Shown here piece after piece: positions 47,888 through 59,678 of a stretch of 64,000 bases of DNA. The notes below the pieces were generated by a model. It made no database searches, had not been told where the DNA came from, and worked only from the letters and a program-made list of their open reading frames with translations. The DNA is from Progne subis subis. Its lineage: Eukaryota; Chordata; Aves; Passeriformes; Hirundinidae. Within the stretch, counting starts at the first letter, position 1. Every line of letters starts with the position of its first letter. A program made the position numbers and the translations under genes. Location: positions 310,001-374,000 of the forward strand of contig JAKJHU010000109.1 of the NCBI GenBank assembly GCA_022316685.1, given 5' to 3'.

Positions 47888-47939
47888 TTCAAAATGAAAC
47901 CTTTCAGCCATCTGTTTCAAGATGACATTTCATTTTGAA
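47888..47939. repeat. Inverted repeat with 12-bp perfect arms
   Basis: TTCAAAATGAAA (47888-47899) and TTTCATTTTGAA (47928-47939) are exact reverse complements separated by 28 bases. The surrounding 150 bases are AT-rich and contain further variants of GACATTTT. It may be the core of an old palindromic DNA transposon or an unclassified repeat. Confidence 0.6.
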
Positions 47940-47950
47940 TTTTTTCTAGG

Positions 47951-47969
47951 TTTTTTTTTTTTTTTTTTT
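47951..47969 (+). repeat. Poly(T) tract of 19 bases
   Basis: Nineteen T residues are followed by CCCCAG, which creates an acceptor-like motif. No donor or plausible exon is evident downstream, so it is listed only as a homopolymer. Confidence 0.8.
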
Positions 47970-50900
47970 CCCCAGTGTGGGGAGGGAAGCCACCTACAAA
48001 CAAAATGGAAGCCTCACTTCAGCCCAAACAAAATGTTTCATTCAGCCCTAGATTATTACTGGAGCTTTAAAATTTGGCAAAGGAAAAAAAAAGTACTTTG
48101 GTCATCCTGAATTACTTTCTTTTTCTCTGTCTAATCACCAGGACAAAAGACAAGCGTGTGAGAGAGTGGGAGCTGTGGTGCCCAGAGCACGCAGCGTTGG
48201 GGATTTTTGAGTGGGAGTTTGGGAAGAGCCTGTGGTGGCAGAACACGTTGTACCAATGACTTTGGTGATGGCAGGAGCCCGTGGGAGACTGTTTTAGCTA
48301 CGGCAGGAAGCTTGTGCTGGAGAGGAGAGTGTGCTGTGCTGAGCCCACCTGGAGTCAGCATCCTCCCGGGCTCTGGGGGTGGCCCCAGTGTCCAGAGCTG
48401 TGCTGGGTGCCAGGGCTGCGTGGCAGGTCTCACCCAGTGCCATTCCCTGCCTGCAGAGCACCAGCTGTGCCTGTTACCTGTTTTCCCTGTCTGGTGTTTG
48501 GGAGAGCTCGATTTGGGGGGATAAACGTGATGCAGAAGGGACCTCGTGGTCTGCCCAGAAGCTTTTTGTAGCTCCCTTTGAACAGGAGAAACCGCTCTGG
48601 GGATGGAGGAGAGAAGGAAGGGACTGGGAGGGGAGAACAAGACCCTCCCTGTGGGGCTGCAGGAGAGGCTGCATGGGCCCCTCTTGGCCCCCTAATGGCA
48701 AGGAGGAGGTGATCTGACCCGTATGTCCCCAATCCCATCATGGCCAGCCGCTGGGTAACACCTCCACTGCCCAGCTCAGCTGAACCTACCCAGGAGAAAA
48801 GAGCTGTGCGTTTCCTTTACCACACCCTCCCCAGCCCAGTCTATCCCGAATGTGACCCTCTCCAGTCACACAGAGCTGCTGGATGTGCAAGTGTTGGAAG
48901 GGGCTGTGCTTGGTGGGGGCTGCTGCATTCCCTGGAATGGGGCTGTGCTGGCTCATGACCTTTGTCAGGAAAGAGGAATGCAGGGCTGAATCATAGGAGG
49001 AGAACAGGAGAGCCCCAAAATCATGCCGTAAACAAAATGTGTGCAGCAACAAGAGGGGCTGCAGGAAGGCATCCTGAGCTGATTTCCTGGGAGGAGTGTG
49101 CTGCTGGCACATCCTGGCTCCCCACAGCCTGGGCGTGCAGGACTCCCACTCCAGCAGGAAGGCTTCAAACACAGCATCCCAGGCAGGTGTCTGGGAGCGT
49201 GGTGGGACAGCAGGTGTTGGAGATCTGTTCTCCCATGCTTCTGTCAGCACTGGTTCCCTGCTGAAGTGTGTTGGAGGATCGCTGCCTTTGTTGCAGAGGA
49301 AAAAAAAAACCTGGCTGTTGAGAAGTATGTGAGATCAGAAGGGATCAGGGTTGCTGCAGGTCTGAAATCAGTGTCTGCCCTTGTTTGGAAGGGAGCTGGT
49401 TGTGCCCAAACCTCTGTTGGCTGTTTTACAGGTGCCATGACCCCAGGGTATGAGTGGCAATGCTGGAGAGGGAGGTAGGACCTTGTCCCTGTGGGTTTGC
49501 CTCACAGGGAATGCTTCCACCCTGCTTTGGGAGAGTCCCCAGGCCTTTACTGGAAGCCCCTGGAACCTCCTGAATCATGTGCCTCTGGGTTTGCATTTAA
49601 TGTTCCCACCTTCCACTCTCTCTCTCTGTTTTCATTGCTCCCTTTTTCCCCCCTCCCTCCATCTTTATCAGTAGCTAATGAAACAGGCAGGGAGAAACCC
49701 AATTCGTACAGTAATTAAATTTACTTAGAGGGTATTCAGCTGGAGTAATGAGAAGTTTAATTCAATGATTAGTTTTTTCTTTCATTAATTAAAAATGGAA
49801 CAACGGTGCAGTTACAGTGGGCTGCATTGATCCACCTTGTGGAAAGCTGCTGATGGAGGAGGAGGAGGAAGGAAAGCTGCTCATTTTATCTTCTCTGGAT
49901 GCTCTCCCCATACACAGATGCCCACATTGTCCCCTGTTCCCAGCTGATCCCTTGCCCAGGTGTCCCTGAGTGACTCTAGGTTAAGGGGTGCTTGGGGTGA
50001 TGATGAGGAGAGCAGTGGCGCAGTCCCCCACACAGGTCCTCTCCCCAGTCTGTCCCCAGCCTTTCGGTTTAAAAATGGATTTGAAATATTTGCTGTGGGT
50101 GGAAGATTGAAAAGCAGGTCCCAGCCCACAAGAAGTTTGGGGTGGGAGAGTTGTTTTCCATCCTTGCTGAACAGATTTTGATCCATTTAAATATGTTAAA
50201 CTCATAAACATGTTTTTAGTCTTTTAAAATTAGTGATGTGTGAAAGCAAAAAATAAGCCAAATAAGTAATTTCCCATTTTTCTAATGCCTTCTGCAGGAT
50301 CTTGAGCAATGTTAGGACCTCAGATGTCCTTTGAAGCGTGATTGGGCAGGTTCTGTTGCCCTAAAGTAGAGGCATTTGTGCTTCCAGTTTTGACACAGAT
50401 GGGTTTTTTTTTGGTAGCTTTGGGAATTGTAGGAGCTGCTCGTGTACGAGTTCCTAAGGAGGAGTAGACAGTAACAGGAATAACCCCCCAGAAAAGCAGG
50501 GAACCATTAACTGGTGTTACAGATCCTGTTTGTGCAGGAGCTGTGTGTGTAAGGGGGCTGGGCAGGTGAGCAAGTGCTGCATCCCCCTCACCTGTGCCCT
50601 CCCTGCCCACCTGTCTGCCACCTCATCTGCTGCTCTGGGGGCTCTGTGATGGTGAGGATTAGCCAAGGGCTGGGGCAACAACGCCTGGGTTTGAAGCCAC
50701 TGTGAGCCAAAAGCACTCAACACCTCTGGAAATCAGATGCTGTAGCTTTTCTTGGGATACCTTGGGTGAAAAGTGTCTCAGGAAAGCTGGTGGGCAAGGC
50801 AGAGGCTTCTGGCCAGCCCAACACTGTCCCTGTGCTGGGGAGACGGAGAGAGTCCAACATGGGACTGGAGCCCCTCCAGCAGAGTTCACACCTCCTCGAG

Positions 50901-51911
50901 GCTCCTCTGTGCCCCTGTTTGTGGAGCAGCTCAGGATTCAGAGAAACAGCTTTTTATGATGAGAAAGAAGGAATACATCCCCTGGCTTTGATGTCATCTC
51001 CTGAAACAGCAAAAATTGTGATGGGAAATGGTGAATGTGGGGTACTTTTTCCACGCCTGCAGGAGGGTTGCAGCTGAGCTTTTCTCTCTCCAGCACATGT
51101 GGTGGCAGTGAGAGGGAGCCCCAGGTTGGGTGAATTGGGGCACCCCTCAGCTGGTCTGAGCTCCTGGCATCTCTCAGGTTGTGCCCAGGACTTGTGGCAG
51201 TGTTCTGGGCTGGCCCTGGCTGTAACACAGCATCTCCAAACCCCAGTACATCTCGGTGAGAGCCCTCAAGCCCCCCTGGGTCCCTGGGAGGGTGTCCCCA
51301 GTTTGAGCCTCGTGTCTCGCTGCGAGTGCCTTTTGCAGCTCAGTGCTCTGCTGATGTTTTGCAATTCCTGTCCTCTGTGAAGCGTTTGGCTGGGATACAG
51401 CGATGAGGCCAGGGACTGAGCTGCCTGGGGAGGCTCGTGGAAGGAGGTGTAAGCCTGTGCTGCCCAGTGAGTGACATCTAGACTCGTAATCAGCTGCAGC
51501 AATGCCTTACAGCAGTGTTTTTCCAGGGGGTTTTGCATGCATGTGCTTCTTCAGAGATCGCTGCAAATGATTCCCAAGTGCTCTGGCCCAAATCTGTCCT
51601 GGTAGCTGTCAGCAGATCAATGCTCCACTAAGTACAGACCTGCTCTATTTCCGTGGGAAAATGGCTCTCTTAAGCAGCTCATTTTGGGCCTTCCAGCAAC
51701 AGGGCCACTAAATTTTGGTAGTTGTGTTTTTCTGTCTGTTACAGCCTGATTTATAACTTTTAAATATCAGCTTGGATGAAGATTGAGCTTGCCTGAGCTC
51801 AGTTCTGGGAGGGAGGGAGGGAAAAAGCATTCACAGCTTTTTAATTTCTCTCTTGCTCGCCTCTCAAATGCCGGGTTTAAAGCCCTAATTTTGGTTTCCT
51901 TTTGCTCACAG

Positions 51912-51997
51912 TGCATGAGTGGAAAGCAGAGGAGAGGCCAAAGCCCAGTGCACACCTGGCATCTGATCCCCCAGCATCCTGCCTTCATCTGACCCAG
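51912..51997 (+). other. Candidate exon with good splice sites
   Basis: A pyrimidine-rich stretch ends in TTTTGCTCACAG at 51911, and the segment ends in CAG followed by GTAGGT at 51998-52003. It is 86 bp long. It lies on the same strand as the candidate exons at 47436 and 57505, which suggests a single spliced transcript. Its coding potential is weak, since all plausible joins to the 47436 segment meet a stop within it. A long non-coding RNA exon is the simplest reading; chance occurrence of good splice motifs is the alternative. Confidence 0.3.
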
Positions 51998-52725
51998 GTA
52001 GGTGCACCCCAGCTCGGGGCATCGGTGTGTGTCACGCTCACGTGTTTGTTGTGCCAAATCCAGGGCTGGACTGGTTCTTATTGCCAGAAGTATGGTAAAA
52101 ATGCTTTTTCCTTCCCCCTTTGTCTGGGGTGGGTTCCCAGTGCTGCTGCTGGGGCAGGGAAGCGCTCAGTCAGTCCGTTTTGCTTGCACAGGGGAGCATT
52201 TTACCAGGGGGAGAGGCCTCCAAGACGAATATTTGGATGAACTTTAGCGAAAGGGCTTCATGATGGGATTGTGTGGCTCTGCTTAGGAGGGTTTGCTCTA
52301 GCTGGTGTTACTCGGGGAGGGACAAACGCTGCCCACGTGGAGTGATTCAGCGCTGACAGCCGGCAGAATGCTGGGCAGGAGGGGTTTTATCTTCCAGGAG
52401 AGGGCGGGCGAGAGGGTCTTCAAAAAGCCATGGTTTTCCAGATGTCTCTATCCTTGCACGGCTTCTGCATGCTCTCCCTCGCCTCAGCCTCCTCCCCACG
52501 CTCTTGCCGGGACAGTTAAAAGAGACAGGAGCAGGTTTTGGCTTGTTCTGCACATCCCCATCCTCAGCTGAAACCTGTGAGCTGTCAGCCTGATGCGGGA
52601 GATGCGTGAGACAGCAAACATCAGAGCTGACTGGGTTGAGGCAATTTCCCAGGATGTCAGTCCTCGAGAGAGAATAAAAAGGATCTCTCGGTGAAGAGCA
52701 GAGTTTGGTTTCCTAATGAAAAAGG

Positions 52726-52745
52726 AAAAAAAAAAAAAAAAAAAA
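52726..52745 (+). repeat. Poly(A) tract of 20 bases
   Basis: Twenty A residues follow AAAAAGG. No retroelement is recognisable upstream, so it is probably simple repeat expansion. Confidence 0.8.
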
Positions 52746-54978
52746 TTAGGATGATTCAAGCATCTTTCATCTGCCACAGCTGGGGGAGGGTTTGAAACTG
52801 GATGTTGTCCAAAGTAGTAGGAGATGGAGGAGTGTGCTGGGATCTCAGTTCAGCGGGAGTGGTGGCACTGGGAGAGGTGCTTCTGCCCGGGGCAGAGCAC
52901 AGGGCCCACGTGGCAATGCCCAGGGACAGTGTTCCGTGCCTGGTTCAGGGAAAAGAGAATCCAAACAGTGAGGCAGAACTCTTTTATGCTCATATGTAAT
53001 TTCTCCCTTACGTCGTTCTTTGCTCAAAGCAAAGAGCGGGCTGCATCGGCTCAACCCGGTGCATGCAAAAAAGGGCCCTGTCCTTACCTTGCCTCACATT
53101 CCTGCGTGAGAGGAGCCTGTGGAGAGGCATTTCCAGCTTTGCAGAGAGGTATTTGTAGCTTCTTGTTGCTGTTTCCTGTTTTATGGTAATCAGGAATGAG
53201 CCCAGACGTCCCTCCCTGCTCCCACAGGTGCTCTGTGTGGATTGGATCCTGGGAGAAGCTGTGTGTGAAGGATGCTCCGAGGAGGAGCTCCCACTGTGTC
53301 AGGGCTGACAGAGCAAGTACAGGGACCATGGAAATAGCAGTTTTCTGTGAAAATACCTTTTCAACAGCAAGCTCTGAAGTGCATTTATTTTTAGCGATTG
53401 TCTCTTAAAACAAGATTCTGCTGGGAAATAATCCTGCTGGTTAAAGTCCTCCTGAAAATGTAAGCACCAAGAACCATCTGCTCTGTGTTTGGATTTGGGT
53501 ATTTTCTTTCAGAGTGCTCTTTGCAAAAACTGAAGGTTTTTCCTAAGAACAGTATTTTAAAAATTAGGTGGGTTTGGTTTGCCTTCTGCTTTTTCCTTTG
53601 AGTAAAGGAGGAAAGTTATTTCCTAGGGAATTTGGGACAAGGGAGGGGGGGTGTGGTTGGTTCCTCAGGCTGCTCTGTCCACCAAGCAGTGCGAGAAGAG
53701 GGCAGCCAGACACAGCTGGGGTCCCAAACACCCCACAGTCTCATGCCCTGCCCAAAAGCTTGGAGGGGAGAGCAGGATGTGGTGCTGGGAGCAGGGATTT
53801 CAGCCTGAGCATCCTGTAGGCACAAAAGCCCTCTCCCCAAGGAGCCTGCAGACCTTGGGCTGGATGATGTGGTCGCAGGCTTTATTTAGTTCTGAGCCTG
53901 AGTGGATTTTTAATGCATGAAATTTTAGTGTTTAAACTGAGTGGATCTTTGAACTGCTGTGGTTTCCAAGGGATGTTTCTCTTCCTCTCTGACTGCATGT
54001 GCCATAAATGCTCCCAAAAAATCTCCCATGTCCTCTCTGGTGTTGCTAGCTCCGGTGATGTGACCACGGATTTGCAATGAGGTTTCCACTAAGCCCCTGT
54101 GGAATGTCATGGATTTTCACTATTGAAAAGCAAGTTTTTGGCACCAAGGTCACATCAAAAGCCTGGTGTCCCCACAAGGGGGGTGACATGTAGGAGTGGC
54201 AGCAGTATTGGGGCTGTCTCCAGGGACAGTGGGACACCAGGGCCACTCTTGTCTTCAGCTGGCCCAAATGCTGTGATTAAACAGTGCCTGGGAGAGCTGG
54301 GCTGGAGGAAGGAATGTCACAGAGGGAGAGGTGTCTGTGGTCTCTTTTGGAAGGCTGGCTTCTTCACCCCAGCAGGACCAAGGGAAGCCCTGAATTTGTG
54401 TCCTGTGCCTCACCCGATTCCCACCTAGGGTCTCTGGATTAAAACAGATTTCTTCTCATACACCTCCCTCTGAGGGCTGACAAAGCTATCGAGAGAGTCT
54501 GCTGATGTTAAAAATAATTATTATTTTTGCAAAAATCTAGCAAGCCAGGCAAAGAGCGAAGGGTGGTGGCACCATGAGTGCATTTGCTGCGTGCCTCCTT
54601 CGGGGTCCAGCAGCTCTGCAGAGCCCACTGGTGGGATCTTATGCAGGGTGCCTGATGCTCAGGCCTTTCCAGTACCCATGTGCTTTGGTGGGGACCAGCA
54701 GGGACTCTTTTTGGCAGGAATCTGGGCCAGATCTGTGTTTGTGAGGCTTCTGATGTTTACTAGCAGTTGAGCCAGCTCTCCCTTGTCTTGGGGTGGGAGA
54801 ATTTATTGTGTGCACACACAGCTTTGGGATGTCACATCAATGTTAACCACAGGGAAGAAGCGAGAGTGGAGGTGGATGTGCGTGGCAGTTTGTTTCTTTG
54901 GGTTTATGCCTTGATATTTTCTGCTTAATTGCACCTTGACATGCACCAAGGGGCAAGGAGGGTTTTTAAAGCAGCTTT

Positions 54979-55003
54979 AAAAAAAAAAAAAAAAAAAAAA
55001 AAA
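54979..55003 (+). repeat. Poly(A) tract of 25 bases
   Basis: Twenty-five A residues follow GCAGCTTT. No recognisable retroelement or retrocopy precedes it. Confidence 0.8.
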
Positions 55004-57504
55004 TTACCTTCCATGAAATATTTAGGATAGGCTGACTCCTTTTTGAAGACTGTTCTAATTACTCCTTCAAGGCTTCTACTTCTCTGGATCTCATTGCACA
55101 TGGAGAGAGGCAGCAGGAGTGTTTGTGCTGGGTAGCACTGAGGGGCTGGGATGGTTTGTATTGGCTGCAGGGAGGTGATCACTGCCTTGAGCTCTGGAGA
55201 TGGGCGAGTTGGGAGTCAGGGTTGGTTTGTTCCTGTGGATGGGCTGGTGATGGACTGTTGGCTTGAAAGGGAATGGAGGCGGTTTAGAGACATATTAGGG
55301 TACAGGCACAAGAATAATGCCCCTGGTGCACCCCTGGCTCCCTCCTGGCTGTGTCCTGCTCCCATGGCTGTGGAGAGCACGTGGCTTGCCTGTGGAGACA
55401 TGCTGCTCTAGGAAGTGCTCTGGCAGTGCTGTGAGGTGTGATCCAAAATTAGTATCCCATTCACTTGCTCTTAGCTCTGTTAGCTCTGCAAGGCTAATAG
55501 GGCTTAAAAAAAAAAAAAAAGTCTCTTGTCACCAAAATCAGCAGCTCTGACTCAGAACACACAGAGGGAGCAGACTTGCTGATTAAGGCAATATTGATGC
55601 TGTAAGTGCTCACCCGGCCACAGCAGGGCCCTGGGACTTGCCTGGGAATCTCTGTCAGAGCCTGGGAGGGGTCCTTGGTCCCCATCTTGGTGCCTAAATC
55701 ACCATGTGAGGAGGATGGAGGCGTGAGCATCAAACCCAGCCAAACCACGGAGCGTTCCCAGTGCCGTGCCATGTTCCACAATTAATCACTTCCACCCACA
55801 CTACACCTTCTCCCTCCCTTAAACCCTCCCTTGCCTGGCTCTGGAGCAGGGAATGGAAGCAGCTCCAGTTTTATGAATCAATCAAAGACAATGCCTGCTT
55901 CTGAGGGCTGCTGATTTAGAGAGCCCTTTGCAAGCATGTGTGCAGCACGATTTCTTATCGGAGCACAGCCCTGGATGAGCTTGCCAAAAGGAGCTGTTCC
56001 AGCTCCTGGCCACATCCTGGGGAGATGGCCTGAGTGGTCCTTTCATCTACAAATAAAGCAAACAGGAACAAAGAAGGCAATAATATTGACTTTCATCATT
56101 GATATTTCCATTTATCTCATCCAGTTACTAATAATTAGTATTTCTGTAGCTGGATGGGTGTAGCTCATAATCTCACTGTTCCAGGGGAGGCTGTTAATGC
56201 CACTGCCAAAACCAGGCAGGCATGAAGCTCTGGAAAAGTGCCGAGGAGGGCGAGTGGGGTGGAGGGAAGGGAATGGAGCAGGGCTGAACCTGGAGGAGAG
56301 GTGAGAGCCTGTGGGGCAGGGAACAGTGGGGCAGCAGCACTGGGGAAGGACACAATGGGCAGGGCCTGAGTGAGCGCTGCTGTGCCTGTGGTGGGGTGGG
56401 AGACCTCTGTGGGCTTCCTGGGGCTACAGCAGCCAGCCCCTCACTGCATCCCCTGGCACAGCTGGAGCACAGCTGGTCCGTATTCGGGAGGGAAAGGCAA
56501 GACTGGCACTTTGTGCTGGTGATGCCAGGGTGGAGGATGTGCTCCAGGCAGAGGAGCTGCTGAGATGCAACCCCAGTGCCCTCCCCAGGGTGTGATGTGC
56601 CCCCAGCACCCCCCATGTCTCCAGCATGCCGGGGAATGAGGGCAGATTCCTGCTGGGAATGTCCCCACCTGCCCCAGGGCACCTGTGTGCTTCATGCACG
56701 TGCTTCCCACAGCACCTGCAGCCTTGTTTGTTTGCTGGTGCTTCATTAGTCATTCCCTGTTCTCTTTTAAACCCCCTTACGGCGCTGTCTGCAAGTGCCT
56801 TGTGCCTGTGTGTCCATGGATCTCCTCTGGTATTCCAGAGGAGGTGGGACACTGAGGTTTCCATGCTGGTGCTGCTGCTCTTCTGTGTCACTGTGGAAGC
56901 TTTGACACACAACTGCTCTGTCAATCACCCTGGTCAGTCTGGAGGTCCCTTTCTTGCATCTGTGTTTTCAGTTGTCCTGTTAAGTGTGCATCCTGACCCC
57001 TCCTGTGAGGGATGGCTTCCGGTGTGCAGCCTTCAAGCATTACCAATTCCCAGGAACCGCTGTCACAGCACCGCAGGGACCTGCAAGCAGCAAATGCAAA
57101 TGCAGGGTGGTGTTTTTATTAGGATTTAAATGAGTTTAAGACTGTTCAGAATTACAATGCGATTTGAGCCAGGAGGGGCTTATAAATCTGGTATGAGTTC
57201 ATATATTATACAATAAACATGCCCAAGCCCGTGGCTCCTGCGAAGCACCGTCCTCACCAAGGTGAGGAGTGCAGCGGGCAGCTGCTGGGGCTCAGCCCTG
57301 TTTTCCCAACATGTTCCCATGGGGAAAGGTTGTTTGGGATGGGCTGCAGTCACAGAGGTGTGGTTGTGCAGGGAAGCTGGTCCCTGTTAATAAACCTGAG
57401 CCTGGGGTTCAGTACGGGTGTGGTCTCTGGCTGGAAGGTAGGGCTGCAGGGGGGGCATGTTTTGGGTAAGGGTTACACGACTTTATCCATCCCTCTCTTT
57501 ACAG

Positions 57505-57565
57505 CTGCCCTGCGTGAGGGTGGCAGGGATGCCTCAGTGCTGGCTGTGCTGGAGGATGCTGTGCA
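57505..57565 (+). other. Candidate exon ending in a donor that is repeated in tandem
   Basis: A strong pyrimidine tract ends in CTCTCTTTACAG at 57504, and the first usable donor is GCA followed by GTGAGT at 57566-57571, giving a 61-bp segment. The donor lies in the first unit of the 43-bp minisatellite that follows, so related GTGAG-containing sites recur every 43 bp and could define longer alternative exons. A 116-codon plus-strand frame ends at the donor-overlapping TGA. No protein family is recognised. Transcription is unproven. Confidence 0.3.
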
Positions 57566-57797
57566 GTGAGTTGTGGCTTCGCTGGGTGCTGGTTGAGGAT
57601 GCTGTGCAGTGAGCTGTGGCTTCGCTGGGTGCTGGTTGAGGATGCTGTGCAGTGAGTTGTGGCTTCGCTGGGTGCTGGTTGAGGATGCTGTGCAGTGAGC
57701 TGTGGCTTCGCTGGGTGCTGGTTGAGGATGCTGTGCTGTGAGTTGTGGCTTCGCTGGGTGCTGGTTGAGGATGCTGTGCTGTGAGTTGTGGCTTCCC
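57552..57797 (+). repeat. 43-bp minisatellite, five full copies plus a partial
   Basis: Full units lie at 57552-57594, 57595-57637, 57638-57680, 57681-57723 and 57724-57766, with a partial sixth to about 57797. Units begin GAGGATGCTGTGC and end GGGTGCTGGTT. Copies differ at only a few sites: units 1 and 3 carry GTGAGT, units 2 and 4 carry GTGAGC, and units 5 and 6 change CAG to CTG before GTGAGT. This alternation suggests duplication of an 86-bp dimer. The unit has no stop codon on the minus strand in any frame, so long minus-strand frames here (up to 148 codons) are a by-product of the repeat. Confidence 0.9.
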
Positions 57798-59350
57798 CTG
57801 GCAGCATGGGGCAATGCATCCCTGGGCCAGACCTCACTCCAGGTACCTGTGAGCAGTGAGCTTTCTCCAGTTGGTCCAGGCTGTGCCAGACCCAGCTTGC
57901 CCCTCCCTGGAGACCTCACAGCACACAGGTCACCTGCTGGTTGTACAGGCAGTGCTCGTAAAAGCTTTAATGGCCATTAATGTAATCATTGGCAGCACAG
58001 GGCTCTGTGCAGAGGTGGGTGTGTGAGAGAGCTGTACCTGTGTGCCCAGGAGCCCAGGGCCTGTGACACCTGGGAGCCACCACAGTGATGGAGTTGAATT
58101 CTCATCCACTTCCTCAGCCAGAACAGGAATGAAAGGGAAGCTTGAGCTATTGGCTTGGGATGTTCGTGCTTTGCCTCATTTCAGTGCCGTGCTTTTGATC
58201 TCTGAAGGATACAGCTGAATATTTGAATGAGAAATACGTGGCTGTGTTGAAATCCTAGACAAAATGCCTTTTGTGCCTCCCTGCATGTTTATTTGCGTAA
58301 GAAAGTGTTTTGCTGGAGCAACACGGAAGGAGCTCGAGGGAGAGGAAGGAAGGCGGTGGTGAGAGCATTGGGGAGCTCACAGTACAATTTCAGGACACTT
58401 AAGAGCCTCTTATTGTCAGTGGCGAGACAGCGACATCGGAGGCAGCTCAGGCAATTGTCTGAGACAAATTGCTTCGTTTGATGGCTTTGTTGGTACCTCA
58501 CTGGTTAAGTTCCTGGGTTATATATTTATTATTATATACAAAGCACAGGAGAGTTAGAAAAACACATACATATGTATACACATCTCTGGATCCATAGTTA
58601 TCTCCCAGGGATGACCTTGCAGGCAGGAAATAATGTCACCAGCCTGCGTGGTGCTTCTGAGCAGCTGGATGTTTGTTCTGTGGGTCCAGGGGGTGAGGGA
58701 GCCAGGCCCCTTTTGGGGCTCCTCACACCGGGGAGCGGGGCTGGTACTGTTTGCCACAGGAGGGAGCGTTCCCCTCGCTCCCCGAAAGAAAGGTTTCACT
58801 TGCTTCAGGAGGCACTGAGGGAAGAGCCTTTAACAGGTAACACTGCCAGAGAAAGCTGTTTTCCCCAGAGAGGGGAAATCGCTGCTGGTGCCTGCGGGAG
58901 AGGTGAAAGTGGAGGAGCGACAGAGAGCAGCGCTGCCGCTCTGTCCTACTTGGAGGAGAGATGGCGAAGCAGGGTGTAAAGGCACCCTGATGAAAAGACC
59001 TGCTGGGGGCATTGGGATGGCACCGGAGAGGCCCAGCTTCCCCGTTCCCATGGAGCCCTGGCTTTGGCCAGCCCTGCAGTGCTGTCCTCAGGCTGTGGAT
59101 GTGGGAGGAGGGGTTGTGTTCAGGACCGCGTTGGCTGGGAGATGTGAGCTGCATCCAGCAGCCTGGATCAAAGGCACCTCAGCCAGCGACATCCGCCAGA
59201 AAGCCTTTAATGCCCAGCCCTGGAGCAGGGAGATTTGCTCAAGGGACTTATTTCCTTGCCTGAATGTAAAAAACTGTGTCAACTTGACATTCAGGAAATT
59301 TTATTTAATACCTTTTTATTCATTTAATGGTTTAGCTAATTGCAATGTGC

Positions 59351-59370
59351 TTTTTTTTTTTTTTTTTTTT
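59351..59370 (+). repeat. Poly(T) tract of 20 bases
   Basis: Twenty T residues are followed by GG and further T-rich sequence to about 59400. No transposon was recognised around it. Confidence 0.8.
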
Positions 59371-59564
59371 GGTTATTTTTATATACTTTTTTTTCATTCA
59401 TTCCAGCTTTGTCCTTATACACACTTTGTTCTTTAAAGCCATTTCATTATGGGTGTTTATTGCCTGTGCTGGTTCTCTGGGTGGATGAGGGAAGGAGGCG
59501 GGGTGCCCCAGCTGCACTCATGTGCCAAAGCTGTCAGTAGCCTCTCACAGCAGATCAGGACAAG

Positions 59565-59678
59565 ATATCACACAATTGTTTAGGCTGGAAAATGCCTCTT
59601 AAGATCATTGAGTCCAACCACCATCCCACCACTGCCAAGCTCACTCCTAAAACGTGTCCCCAGAGACCTGCCTCTGTT
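59565..59678 (-). mobile_element. CR1 LINE 3'-end fragment
   Basis: The plus strand shows ATATCACACAATTG, then AGGCTGGAAAATGCCTC, AAGATCATTGAGTCCAACCA and CACTGCCAAGCTCA. This matches the reverse complement of the 3' end of a CR1 subfamily with the GATCATTGAGTCCAACC motif. The element is on the minus strand, about 115 bp, 5'-truncated and diverged. Confidence 0.85.

Larger units (their letters stand above)
45946..59564. other. Non-coding DNA with candidate exons and a minisatellite
   Basis: Outside the entries given separately I recognise no gene. The stretch contains three plus-strand candidate exons, an AT-rich inverted repeat near 47.9 kb, ATTA-rich blocks at 49690-49810 and 56040-56160, A tracts near 52.7, 55.0 and 55.5 kb, and T tracts near 47.96 and 59.36 kb. 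Minus-strand donor-like motifs occur (for example near 53090), but no convincing matching exon could be framed. Confidence 0.45.

Noticed and set aside
57473..57919. 148-codon minus-strand frame with a repeated motif
   Set aside because: The 43-bp unit lacks stop codons on the minus strand, so a long repetitive frame arises automatically. There is no other coding sign.
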